Part shown: positions 41,599 to 50,301 of the stretch, piece by piece
Numbering within the stretch: the stretch's first letter is position 1
Layout: each line of letters starts with the position of its first letter
NCBI GenBank assembly: GCA_016927755.1
Contig: JAFGLZ010000222.1
Coordinates: 62,001-126,000, forward strand
Direction of reading: 5' to 3'
Origin: Phycisphaerae bacterium
Lineage (GTDB): Bacteria > Planctomycetota > Phycisphaerae > UBA1845 > JAFGLZ01
Length of the DNA stretch: 64,000 nt
Notes under the pieces: generated by a model
What the model was told of the DNA's origin: nothing
Database searches by the model: none
The model's input: the letters and a program-made list of their open reading frames with translations, nothing else
Position numbers and translations under genes: made by a program

Positions 41599-43158
41599 CT
41601 ACTTCTCCTCGGCCTTCTTCTTCGGCGGCGGCTGCTTGATGTCGATCTCCGTGATGATCAGCGCCGCGAGCCCGCCGGCCAGGCGCCCCGGCAGGATCTG
41701 CGGGCTCTTGGGGCTCTCGCCCTTGCTGACGAACTTGAGCGTGTGCTCGCCCTTGCGCAGGTAGTGCAGGCCCAGATGCAGCGGACGCATGTCCGTGTTG
41801 GCGTCGCACGTGTCCACCGGACCGACCGTCGGCTTGTCGTCGAGCAGCGGTTCCCAGATGCCCGTGATCACGACGTAGGCCGGCCAGGGCTCCACCTGAT
41901 ACCACGCGTTCTTGGGTATGTCGAACTTGACCGTGAAGCTGCCCCCGACGGCCGGCGGAATGTACACGAAGCCGATGCTCTCTTTCCGCACCACGCCCGG
42001 AGGGTCGAACACCGCCGTCTCGACTAGGTCCTTGCCGAAGATCAGCGTGTGCGGCAGCACCCGCTCAGGTCCCGGGGGCATCGTGCTGAAGGGCTTGGCC
42101 GTGCCCTGCTGATACCAGAACGCCACGCTGCTCGTCCAATCCTCCCGCGGGACGAACCCCCCCAGACTGATCGCGAGCTGGTTATAGATGCTGCCCTTGT
42201 GCTCGATCGTCACCTTGAGCGACTTCGTGAAGACGACCGGGTCCACGAGGTGCCAGCGGTACGCCGTCCCGCGATCGCCGGCCATGTAGCCCTCCCAGAT
42301 CGAAACCCCGTGATACGGACGGCAGAAGACGCGGAACCCCCACGCGTCGCCGAAGTAGTCCTCGGTCCCGGTGCCTCGCAGGCTCGGCTCTTCCTCGCCG
42401 TCGATGAAGAACCGATCGTCACCCTCGCCGAACCACCCGTGGTACATGTTGCGCACGCTCAGAACCGTGCCGACGTAATGCCCCCGGCCCTGCAGGTCGG
42501 CGATGAGGTAGTCGTCCTTGCCGCAGGGGTGTTCCTGGCGATACCGCGCGTGGAAGTAGCCGACGTCGTCCGGCAGCGACGGCACCGACCGCCAATCGAC
42601 GAAGTAATACAACGACCCGATCCGCTCCCGGGCCGAATCGTTCGTCATCGTGACCCGCGCCCGCTTCCTGAACGGCATCGGCCACCAGCAGTTCATCGAC
42701 CGCCCCTCCGAAGAGACCGAGACCGGCATGCTGTTGACCGGCGCGCGAAGCCCGTTGCCCATCGCGAAGAAGTCGCCGAGCGGCGTCTCGACGGCCGGGA
42801 CCTCCGAGTCGTCATAGTAGATGCGGAGCGTCATCATCCGTGGCCAGAAGACCTCGGTCGCCGCCACCGTGAACCACATGTGCGTGATCATCCCCGGACC
42901 CTTCAGGTCCGCCAGCGTGATCGTCTCGCCGATCTCGATCCCGCGACAATCGCCGTTGGCGTTCCGCCAGTCCTTGGCCGAGCTGCTCGACCGTCCGCTA
43001 CGACCCTCACGCAGCCGCGCGATGCCGAGATCGTTAGCCAGCGGCGAATCAGCCAGGGCGAGCGGGGCATGGCTCGCCAAGAGACACGCCAAAACGCCCC
43101 AGAGAAGACTCCGCCAGGATCGCCGAACGAACATGGCTTGTGTGCCAAGGTTGAGCAT
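41599..43158 (-). CDS. DUF2961 / GH172 glycoside hydrolase, exported
   Basis: 519 residues from the ATG at 43158, which has GGGAGGTGA just upstream; 61 more open codons precede it without such a signal. A Sec leader (GVLACLLASHAPLALA) is followed by the DUF2961 fold (GPGMITHMWFTVAATEVFWPRMMTLRIYYD). The likely catalytic pair is Glu245 (WFGEGDDRFF) and Glu266 (GTGTEDYF); their 21-residue spacing equals that recalled for the catalytic glutamates of characterised GH172 enzymes, which act on alpha-fructofuranosyl or D-arabinofuranosyl linkages. A C-terminal beta domain (KGEHTLKFVSKGESPKSP) is followed by a Lys/Pro tail. Its substrate may be a furanoside, but other uses are open. Confidence 0.85.
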   Translation of the reverse strand: MLNLGTQAMFVRRSWRSLLWGVLACLLASHAPLALADSPLANDLGIARLREGRSGRSSSSAKDWRNANGDCRGIEIGETITLADLKGPGMITHMWFTVAATEVFWPRMMTLRIYYDDSEVPAVETPLGDFFAMGNGLRAPVNSMPVSVSSEGRSMNCWWPMPFRKRARVTMTNDSARERIGSLYYFVDWRSVPSLPDDVGYFHARYRQEHPCGKDDYLIADLQGRGHYVGTVLSVRNMYHGWFGEGDDRFFIDGEEEPSLRGTGTEDYFGDAWGFRVFCRPYHGVSIWEGYMAGDRGTAYRWHLVDPVVFTKSLKVTIEHKGSIYNQLAISLGGFVPREDWTSSVAFWYQQGTAKPFSTMPPGPERVLPHTLIFGKDLVETAVFDPPGVVRKESIGFVYIPPAVGGSFTVKFDIPKNAWYQVEPWPAYVVITGIWEPLLDDKPTVGPVDTCDANTDMRPLHLGLHYLRKGEHTLKFVSKGESPKSPQILPGRLAGGLAALIITEIDIKQPPPKKKAEEK

Positions 43159-43349
43159 TGAATCACCTCCCGGGATGACAGGAACTGCCGGCTCGCAAGG
43201 ATGGAAACGACATAGCCTACAGGGCGAAATCGCCGTGTGGCAAGTCACGAAATCCGCCGGCTGCTCCGCCCCGGCGCAGGCTTCCAGCCTGCCAAGAAGG
43301 TCGGAAAGGATGACTGACGTATAGAGAGATGCCCCGACCACGGGCGGGC

Positions 43350-43847
43350 CTAACGCCGAACACCCGCCGCCGCAAGATTCCTGATGTCGACCCAGTCCTG
43401 ATACAGAGAGTCGGGCGTGAACTCATAGCCGCACAGGGGACAACGTCCTCCCTCCGGATGTGCCGTCAAGACATACCGGCAGTCCGGGCATATCAGAAAA
43501 CGCTCCACCTCCAAACGACAGAAAAGCCGATGAAGCCGTTGACGCGTCCAGTGGCGCTGGACAGCGGACCATCCAAGTATGCCAAGCCACCCGACTATCA
43601 CCAGCAGGATCTCCGCCAGGTCATGACTCCCCCCGGCGTCCACCACGCTCACCGCTATGGCGCCGAAGAACAGCAAGCACGCAACGACGTCGCCGACGCG
43701 GAACCAAGGATTGACTCTTCGAATCCGCGCACGCGCCCGCCTCCGCCGCGCCCCGTCAGGAACGCACCTGTAACGTTCGTATGCCCGATACGCGACAGTC
43801 CCAAGCGGGATCAGGAGCAAGCCAATGATGACCCAGGTGATCAGCAC
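43350..43847 (-). CDS. Membrane protein with C-terminal zinc ribbon
   Basis: 165 residues from GTG. Two or three hydrophobic segments (LITWVIIGLLLIPLGTVAY, VGDVVACLLFFGAIAVSV, LAEILLVIVGWLGILGW) are separated by a very basic loop (RRRRARARIRRV). The C-terminus has a zinc ribbon, LICPDCRYVLTA and RCPLCGYEFTPDSL. This layout is common among planctomycete hypothetical proteins. It follows phnW by 36 bases on the same strand, though a functional link is not evident. Confidence 0.75.
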   Translation of the reverse strand: MLITWVIIGLLLIPLGTVAYRAYERYRCVPDGARRRRARARIRRVNPWFRVGDVVACLLFFGAIAVSVVDAGGSHDLAEILLVIVGWLGILGWSAVQRHWTRQRLHRLFCRLEVERFLICPDCRYVLTAHPEGGRCPLCGYEFTPDSLYQDWVDIRNLAAAGVRR

Positions 43848-43883
43848 GACCGGCCCCCCGAATCCTGACGATCTCGTGCGAAC

Positions 43884-45014
43884 CTATAGCTTCACGCCCA
43901 ACTCCTCGACCGTCTCCCGAACGGCGCGGAGCAGGTCGCGCATGTCCGAAACGAAGAGACGTCCGATGTGGCCGATCCGGAAACAGTCGGCGTTGCTCAC
44001 CTTGCCCGGATAGATCACGTAGCCCTTGTCGTTCAGCCGGCGATAGAACTCTTCGAACGAGAACTTCGGATCGCGCGGGTACAGGAATGACGTGATGATG
44101 TACCCCTGAAGCTCGGGCTTCAGGTACTCCTTGAACCCCATCTCGCGCATACCCGCCAGAATCGTCTCGTGGTTCGCGCGGTATCGAGCGGCCCGTCCCT
44201 CGACCCCGCCCTCCTCGGTGAGCTCGCGGAGCGCCTGCCGAAACGCCACGATCGCGTGCGTCGGCGGCGTGAAGCGAAACTGTCCGTTCGACTCCAACCC
44301 CTTCCACTGGGAAAAGAGATCCAGACTCAGGCTGCGGGCGTAGCCCTCCGTCTCCTCGAGCGCCTCGCGCCGGGCGATCGCGAACCCGAAGCCCGGAACC
44401 CCCTCGATGCACTTGTTCGCCGACGAGACGAGATAGTCGATCCCGCACTCGGCCAGATTGATCGGCACCGCGCCAAAACCGCTCATCGCGTCGACGAAGT
44501 AGACGCGCCCCGCCTGCTTGACGAGGGCGCCGATCTCGCGGATCGGGTTGAAGATGCCCGTCGTCGTCTCGCAAGAGACGACGGCCACGTGCGTGATCGC
44601 CCCGTCCGCGTCCAACGCCGACTTGACCGCGCCGAGATCCGGCGTCGAGTCCTCCGGAAACTCCAGCACCGCGCAAGCGATCTTGAGGACCGAGGCCATC
44701 TTGGCGATCCGATGGCCGTAAGCGCCGTTGACGAGCACCAGCAGCTTGCCGTTCGGCGGGATCGTCGACGAGACGACCGACTCGATGGCGAACGTGCCGC
44801 TGCCCTGCATCGGGATCGCCTCGTACTCGCCCTCAGTATCGCCGCCGAGCGCCAATAGCTCCTGGCGGATCTCCCGGATGGTCCGAATGAACTCGAAGTC
44901 CCGCGAGCCCAGGTCGCGGAGCATCGCTTGCTTGACCGTCCGGCTCGTCGTCAGCGGTCCCGGCGTGAAGAGGGGTTTGTCCTTCCAGCCTCCAGCGGCG
45001 TTCGTGTCGGTCAT
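43884..45014 (-). CDS. phnW: 2-aminoethylphosphonate:pyruvate aminotransferase
   Basis: 376 residues from the ATG at 45014; a GTG seven codons earlier is possible. PhnW swaps the amino group of 2-aminoethylphosphonate with pyruvate to give phosphonoacetaldehyde and alanine, using PLP. The family start LFTPGPLTTSRTVKQAML, the PLP motif SSANKCIEGVPGFGF with Lys201, and ETTTGIFNPIREIG are all present at normal length. Its usual partner phnX or the biosynthetic ppm/ppd genes are not in the window, so degradation of aminoethylphosphonate and decoration of exopolysaccharide or lipid with it both remain open. A related alanine-glyoxylate type aminotransferase is less likely. Confidence 0.9.
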   Translation of the reverse strand: MTDTNAAGGWKDKPLFTPGPLTTSRTVKQAMLRDLGSRDFEFIRTIREIRQELLALGGDTEGEYEAIPMQGSGTFAIESVVSSTIPPNGKLLVLVNGAYGHRIAKMASVLKIACAVLEFPEDSTPDLGAVKSALDADGAITHVAVVSCETTTGIFNPIREIGALVKQAGRVYFVDAMSGFGAVPINLAECGIDYLVSSANKCIEGVPGFGFAIARREALEETEGYARSLSLDLFSQWKGLESNGQFRFTPPTHAIVAFRQALRELTEEGGVEGRAARYRANHETILAGMREMGFKEYLKPELQGYIITSFLYPRDPKFSFEEFYRRLNDKGYVIYPGKVSNADCFRIGHIGRLFVSDMRDLLRAVRETVEELGVKL

Positions 45015-45300
45015 TCGTGGTTCCCCGATTGGCACATCCTAGCGCGGCTCGTCGAAGGCGCGCAACGTCGTGCGACGGGTCAAGACTATAGCACTGAAGC
45101 GAGCAAAAATCCCCTGCCGAGCCGGGGCTCGCCTGGGACGAGTGCATCCACCGAATCGTTATCCGATTGCGGTGACTTTCGCCTTACTCGACGGTCCGGC
45201 GTTGCCCGTCGGCGCGGGCCGACTTATCATGAGCGTTCCATCGGAGACATCGCCGCGGTGAATGGTCCGTATTCGCTTGCAGACAGGATATAGGTGATCC
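45015..45300. other. Divergent spacer between phnW and the DUF4159 gene
   Basis: The 286-base spacer holds both start regions. AGGTGA precedes the plus-strand ATG. I see no clear -35/-10 pair or repeat. Confidence 0.3.
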
Positions 45301-47871
45301 ATGTCCTCCCCCCAGAACGTGACAAGCCCGGGACGCCTCAAACTGGCAGGACTCGCGATCGGATCCGCGGCGATACTCATCTGCCTGGCGCGCCCCGCCT
45401 GGGCCGTCACCGACGAAGAGATCGACGGCATCATCGAAAAGGCCAAGGCCGCGCTGCTGGCGCGACAGCAGACGTGCTGGACCATCCGCGTCTACAAGCG
45501 AGAGCGTAAGCAGGTCCTCAAGAAGGTCGCCGAAGACGGGCGGATGGTCGAGAAGATGCAGTTGGAGGAATGGACGGAGGTCCCGGCCGACGTCTTCTTC
45601 GGCGAGCCGATCCAGGACCTGCCCAACGGCGGCGTCGCCTTCAAGACGAAAGAGGGCCAAGTCATCGAGGCGGCCAAGGAGCGAATCGCCTACTGCGAGC
45701 CTCCCGGGCACTTCCACCCCGAGCGAGAAAGCACCAAGAGCGGCGGCGCCTCATGCGTGGCCCTGCTGGCCCTGCTCGAGGCGGGCGTGAGCTACAACAA
45801 CAAACAGATCCAGGCCGGCCTGAAGTACATCGAGGGATACGACCTGAAGATGACGTATTCGCGGGCACTGCGGGCAAACATCTACGCCTTCCTCGTCGAC
45901 CGCGTCAAGGACACCCGCCAGCGAACGCACTACCGCCGGCTGCTGACCGAGGACATGCGTTGGCTCGAGGGGGCCATGTCCGAGGACGGCTGGTACCACT
46001 ACGGCTCAAAGACCAAAAAAGGCAGCGGCGACAATAGCTGTACGCAGTTCGGCGTCCTGGGCATGTGGGCCTGCGCCAACGCCAACATGGAGATCCGAGA
46101 CGTCTACTGGGATATCGTCGAGCAGCACTGGCTCGAGCACCAGGGGCGCACCGGCGGCTGGTCGTACGTCGGCATCCCCCCCGATGTCGTGCCCAAGCTC
46201 GAACCCGGCGACGCGCCGCTCAAGAACCTCGCCCGCGCCACGATGACCACCGCCGGCGTCAACACGCTCTACGTCGTCCTCGACAAGCTCCACACCCGAA
46301 ACGAGCAGCCCTATCGCTGGCTCAAGGGCGTCCGACCCGATCCCCGAACCCGCCAGGCCGTTGCCGCGATCTTCCACGCCATCGACGGCGGGCTCCAGTG
46401 GATGGCCAAGAACGGCGCCGCCACATCCAAGAGCGGCTGGGGCGGCTATCAGGAATTCGGCCTCGAAAGGCTGGGCGTGGCCAGCGGGCTCAAGTACATC
46501 GGCGACGTCGACTGGTTCGCCTCAAACGCCAACGTGATCGCCAAGCACAACTGGACCGGCGAGCCGGTCACCGACGGCTTCCTGCTCCTGTTCCTCGTCT
46601 ACGGCCGGGCGCCCATCATCTTCAACAAGCTCCAGTGGGGCGAGCAGGATCAGTGGAACTACTACTTCCGAGACCTGCACTACCTCTGCCGCTATATGAA
46701 TCAGGAGTTCGAGCGGATCCACAAGTGGCAGATCGTCTCCCTCGACTCCTCGCTCCACGACCTGCAGGACGCCCCGATCCTCTGCATCGCCGGGTCCGGG
46801 CCGTTCGAGCCGAAGAAGGAGCAGACCAAGAAGCTCAGAGACTACTGCGACGCCGGCGGGACGATCGTCGCGCACGCCAACCGTGCCGATAGCAGGTTCG
46901 CCGCGTCGTTCAAGAAGCTCTTCGTCGACCTGTACAAGGATCGCGGCTACACCTTCGAGTCGGCCGGCAAGGACCATCCCGTCTTCGAGACCCATTTCGG
47001 ACGCGACACCAAGAGAGGCTTCAAGAAGAAGATCGAGCTCGAGGGCATGAGCGACGGCGGACGGACGTTCGTCTTCGTCTTCGACGGCGACATCGCCGGC
47101 GCCCTCCACCAGGACCGGTTCGTCACCTACCCCGACGCCTTCAGGATCATGACCAACATCCGGTTCTACGCCGGTCCCGCTTACGATCAACTGCCCGGGC
47201 GCCTCCGCCCCAAGGACCTGCCCGGCAAACCGGCCAAGCTCCTCGGTACGCTCAAGATCGGACGCGTCCGACACGACGCCGACTGGGACGCCAACCCCAC
47301 CGCATGGATGCGAATGGGCAAGCTGCTCCGCCACTTCCAAGGAGTCGCCGTCGAGGAGGTCAAGGGCGTCAAGCTCGACGACCCCGGCGCACTGAAGGAG
47401 TTCGACCTCCTGCACGTCACCGGCCACGGCAAGCTCAAACTCGATGGCCCGCAAACCAAGGCCCTTGAGGAGTATATGGCCGGCGGGGGGCTGGTCCTCA
47501 TCGACACCGACGCGGGCGATCAGGACTTCGCCAAGTCCGCCGGCGCCGTCGTCGACCAGATGTATCCCGACAAGGCCGAGCTGATCGACGTCGCCCACCC
47601 GATCATCCAGGGCGGCCCCGGCGGAACGAAGCCGCTCGAGAAGCTCCGCCCGACCCGATGGGGTAGCTCGCGACTGAGAGGCAGGGATGCCCCGCCGATC
47701 TCCGCCGTCAAGATCGGCGACCGCGTCGCACTCCTCTTCGCCCCGTTCGACCTGACCGCCTCCATGGACGGCCACTTCATCTACGGAATGCACGGCTACC
47801 AGCGAGACTCGGCGCTGCGGATCATGACGAACATCCTTATGTGGCGGTTCGACCAGCGAAAGGGCGGCTGA
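45301..47871 (+). CDS. DUF4159 protein with prenyltransferase-like alpha/alpha toroid
   Basis: 856 residues. A signal or anchor (LAGLAIGSAAILICLARPAWA) is followed by an N-terminal helical segment. Residues about 140-430 form repeats like those of squalene-cyclase/prenyltransferase toroids (SCVALLALLEAGVSYNNKQ, WLEGAMSEDGWYHYG, NSCTQFGVLGMWACANANME, GGLQWMAKNGAATSKSGWGGY). Two DUF4159 units, GATase-like Rossmann folds, follow at about 475-640 (LHDLQDAPILCIAGSG) and 644-850 (PGALKEFDLLHVTGHGKL). The combination is a known planctomycete architecture of unknown function, probably periplasmic. The substrate is unknown. Its hairpin-rich downstream spacer separates it from the GH123-like gene. Confidence 0.82.
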   Translation: MSSPQNVTSPGRLKLAGLAIGSAAILICLARPAWAVTDEEIDGIIEKAKAALLARQQTCWTIRVYKRERKQVLKKVAEDGRMVEKMQLEEWTEVPADVFFGEPIQDLPNGGVAFKTKEGQVIEAAKERIAYCEPPGHFHPERESTKSGGASCVALLALLEAGVSYNNKQIQAGLKYIEGYDLKMTYSRALRANIYAFLVDRVKDTRQRTHYRRLLTEDMRWLEGAMSEDGWYHYGSKTKKGSGDNSCTQFGVLGMWACANANMEIRDVYWDIVEQHWLEHQGRTGGWSYVGIPPDVVPKLEPGDAPLKNLARATMTTAGVNTLYVVLDKLHTRNEQPYRWLKGVRPDPRTRQAVAAIFHAIDGGLQWMAKNGAATSKSGWGGYQEFGLERLGVASGLKYIGDVDWFASNANVIAKHNWTGEPVTDGFLLLFLVYGRAPIIFNKLQWGEQDQWNYYFRDLHYLCRYMNQEFERIHKWQIVSLDSSLHDLQDAPILCIAGSGPFEPKKEQTKKLRDYCDAGGTIVAHANRADSRFAASFKKLFVDLYKDRGYTFESAGKDHPVFETHFGRDTKRGFKKKIELEGMSDGGRTFVFVFDGDIAGALHQDRFVTYPDAFRIMTNIRFYAGPAYDQLPGRLRPKDLPGKPAKLLGTLKIGRVRHDADWDANPTAWMRMGKLLRHFQGVAVEEVKGVKLDDPGALKEFDLLHVTGHGKLKLDGPQTKALEEYMAGGGLVLIDTDAGDQDFAKSAGAVVDQMYPDKAELIDVAHPIIQGGPGGTKPLEKLRPTRWGSSRLRGRDAPPISAVKIGDRVALLFAPFDLTASMDGHFIYGMHGYQRDSALRIMTNILMWRFDQRKGG

Positions 47872-47880
47872 ATTCTACGG

Positions 47881-47964
47881 GTCCCGGAGGGACCATGTGA
47901 GAATAGCCCTGGACTTCAGTCCGGGGAACCGAATTCCCCCAAAGCACTTCAGTCCCGTCGGGAC
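47881..47964. repeat. Cluster of hairpins, probable dispersed element
   Basis: Immediately after the DUF4159 gene three stem-loops follow in series: GTCCC-GGA-GGGAC (47881-47893), CCTGGACT-TC-AGTCCGGG (47908-47925) and GTCCCG-T-CGGGAC (47952-47964), with a weaker GGGGAA/TTCCCC stem between. ACTTCAGTCC occurs twice. It looks like a dispersed non-coding element rather than a terminator. The remaining spacer to 48168 holds only the GH123-like ribosome binding site. Confidence 0.6.
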
Positions 47965-48168
47965 GGATGATGCCTGGAAGATCGCCTGAAGGAAGCTTGG
48001 CGAACCCCGGCCCAAGTGGGTTACTATCCCCTACAATATGTGCTCCCGTGGACGGCGCCGCTTGGCGTCCTCTCGCGATGCCACGTGCCCAACCCGCTCT
48101 GGAGCCGCCCTACGAGGGCTCCAAGAGCGCCCTTGAACTCAACGGGGAGTCCGAAGAAGGAGGCCGAA

Positions 48169-50082
48169 ATGAGACGCTTCACCGTCATCGCTGTCCTCGT
48201 GCTCATAATCCCGAGCGCCGCCCGAACGTGCCGCGCCGAGGCGGATAGGCCCCTCTGGGCCGTCGACTGTCTGACCAAAGTCATGCGATCGGCCACCTGT
48301 CCCGCCAGAGGCGGCGACGTGCTGAAGATCGACGGTGCTCGTGGCGAGGTCGTCAGCGCCCAGGCCGTCTTCCGCCCGAATCGTGACCTGGCCAAGGCAA
48401 CGTGCACGATCACGGGGTTGCGCTACGAGGCCTCCAACCAGACGATCCCCGCGACCGCCGTTATGCTCCAATGGGTTCGTTACATCGACGTGAGCCGAAA
48501 CACCAAGGGCGTCCCCGCCGACGAACTGGTCGCCAAGGCACCGACGAGCATCCCCGACCCCTTCTGGGAAGATCCGGCCGTCCCCGCCAAGGCCAATCAA
48601 GCACAACCGGTCTGGATCGAGATCCACATCCCCCGCGACGCCAAGCCCGGCGACTACCGCGGCACGCTCACCGTCACCGGCGCCGACAAGCCCGCCGAGC
48701 TGCCCGTCATCCTGCACGTCTACAACTTCGACATGCCCGCCGAGCGCCACCTCGCCGTCGTCAACTGGTGGCGATTCCCCGGCCTCGGGTTCGAGCAGGT
48801 CAAACCGAACACTGAGGAATACTACCAACTTCTAGAGCGGTTCTGCCGCTTCCTCGTCGATCACCGCCAGACCGATGTCAACACCAGCATCAGCCTGATC
48901 CTCGAAAGCGGCAACGCCAAGGACGGCTACGCGCACGACACCGCTCCTCTCGAGCGATACGCCGAGGCGGCCTTCAAGGCGGGCATCCGGCAGATCCAAC
49001 TCCACTCGGCCGGCCAGCGAACCGGCAAGCACGGCGCCCCCAAGTCCCGCATCGTCGCCAAGGACGATGCCCTCCGACGCCTCGCCGCTCTCGAGAAGGT
49101 CATCCAACGCCGAGGCTGGAAGCGGCGATTCGCCGTTAGCATCAGCGACGAGCCCTTCATCCACCAGGAGGAGTCCTACGCCCAGGCCGTCGACCAGGTC
49201 CACCAGGCCGCCCCCAGCGTCCGCGTCATCGAGGCCATCGAGGCCGAATACTTCGGCAAGCTCGACATCTGGGTCCCCAAGCTGAGCCACCTGAACCTCT
49301 GGTACCCCCGTTTCGACCAGGCCCGAAAGGACGGCGCCGAGCTCTGGTACTACACCTGCTGCCACCCCGTCGGGCGATACCCCAACCGATTCCTCGACCA
49401 ATCGCTGCTGAAGGCCCGCGTCCTGCACTGGATCAACTACCTGTACGATCTCGACGGCTACCTGCACTGGGGCCTGAACCACTTCCAGGGCGATCAGCCC
49501 TATACCGAAGAGGCCATCAGCTACCGGCTGCCGCTGGGCGACCGCGCCATCGTCTACCCCGGCAAGAAAGGCCTGCTCGGCTCGCTCCGCCTCAGCACGA
49601 TGCGAAACGGCCTGCAGGACTTCGAGTACCTCTGGGTCCTCCAACACCGCCTCGCCGAGATCAAGGAGAAGAAGGGAAAGGAAGCGTTCTGGCTCGACCC
49701 GCGACAGCGCCCCCTCGAGCTCTGCCGCCGCGTCATCTGGTCCTTCCACGACTACACGCGCGACCCGAACGTGATGCTCGAAACCCGCCGCGCGATTGCC
49801 GAGGAGATCGAGGCCCTCCAGACCGAGCCGCTCCTCGTCGTCCAGACCTCGCCCCCCGAGGGCACGATCGTGCCGGCCGGCCCGCGAAACGTCGGCATCC
49901 GGGGCCTCGCCCCAAGCGGTGCCACCGTCCTGCTCAACGGCAAGCCCCTCGTCAATGTCCGCAAGAGCGGTTACTTCCTGCAAGCCTACTTCATGCCCGA
50001 CGACGGGGCCACGATCACCGTCGCCGTCGAGCACGAAGGCAAGAAGCGAACGGTCCAGCGAACCTTCAAGCCAACTGACTAA
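48169..50082 (+). CDS. DUF4091 / GH123-like glycosidase, exported
   Basis: 637 residues from the ATG at 48169 (AAGGAGG upstream). A signal (VIAVLVLIIPSAARTCRA) is followed by an N-terminal beta-sandwich (GEVVSAQAVFRPNRDL, PVWIEIHIPRDAKPGDYRG), a TIM-barrel region and the DUF4091 segment (YLHWGLNHF, LGDRAIVYPGKKGLLGSLRLSTMRNGLQDFEYLWVLQ). The neighbouring acid pair Asp327-Glu328 in AVSISDEPF corresponds to the substrate-assisted catalytic pair of GH123 N-acetyl-beta-galactosaminidases. This points to an N-acetyl-hexosamine substrate. A C-terminal Ig-like domain (GIRGLAPSGATVLLNGKP) ends the protein. Confidence 0.87.
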   Translation: MRRFTVIAVLVLIIPSAARTCRAEADRPLWAVDCLTKVMRSATCPARGGDVLKIDGARGEVVSAQAVFRPNRDLAKATCTITGLRYEASNQTIPATAVMLQWVRYIDVSRNTKGVPADELVAKAPTSIPDPFWEDPAVPAKANQAQPVWIEIHIPRDAKPGDYRGTLTVTGADKPAELPVILHVYNFDMPAERHLAVVNWWRFPGLGFEQVKPNTEEYYQLLERFCRFLVDHRQTDVNTSISLILESGNAKDGYAHDTAPLERYAEAAFKAGIRQIQLHSAGQRTGKHGAPKSRIVAKDDALRRLAALEKVIQRRGWKRRFAVSISDEPFIHQEESYAQAVDQVHQAAPSVRVIEAIEAEYFGKLDIWVPKLSHLNLWYPRFDQARKDGAELWYYTCCHPVGRYPNRFLDQSLLKARVLHWINYLYDLDGYLHWGLNHFQGDQPYTEEAISYRLPLGDRAIVYPGKKGLLGSLRLSTMRNGLQDFEYLWVLQHRLAEIKEKKGKEAFWLDPRQRPLELCRRVIWSFHDYTRDPNVMLETRRAIAEEIEALQTEPLLVVQTSPPEGTIVPAGPRNVGIRGLAPSGATVLLNGKPLVNVRKSGYFLQAYFMPDDGATITVAVEHEGKKRTVQRTFKPTD

Positions 50083-50166
50083 CCGCGTGTTGGAGTATCT
50101 GAACGGATTGCCCTGCTTGAGAGTGTGAACGGATCGCCAAGAAAGGGTGCCCCGCCGCCCGCGTAG

Positions 50167-50185
50167 CACGGGCATCTTGCCCGTG
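50167..50185. repeat. REP-like palindrome between convergent genes
   Basis: CACGGGCA-TCT-TGCCCGTG, preceded by GCGTAG, in the 219-base spacer between the GH123-like and BlaR1-like genes. It could also act as a bidirectional transcription barrier. Confidence 0.7.
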
Positions 50186-50301
50186 ACCCATCACCGACAT
50201 CGGGTGCCCCGTCCATGAGCAAGCCCCCGTCAAGCAGGAAGTCACGAACCACCTACCAATGGGATCGAGCCGCGATCCGCCCACATCCCCGTTTGAACCG
50301 C

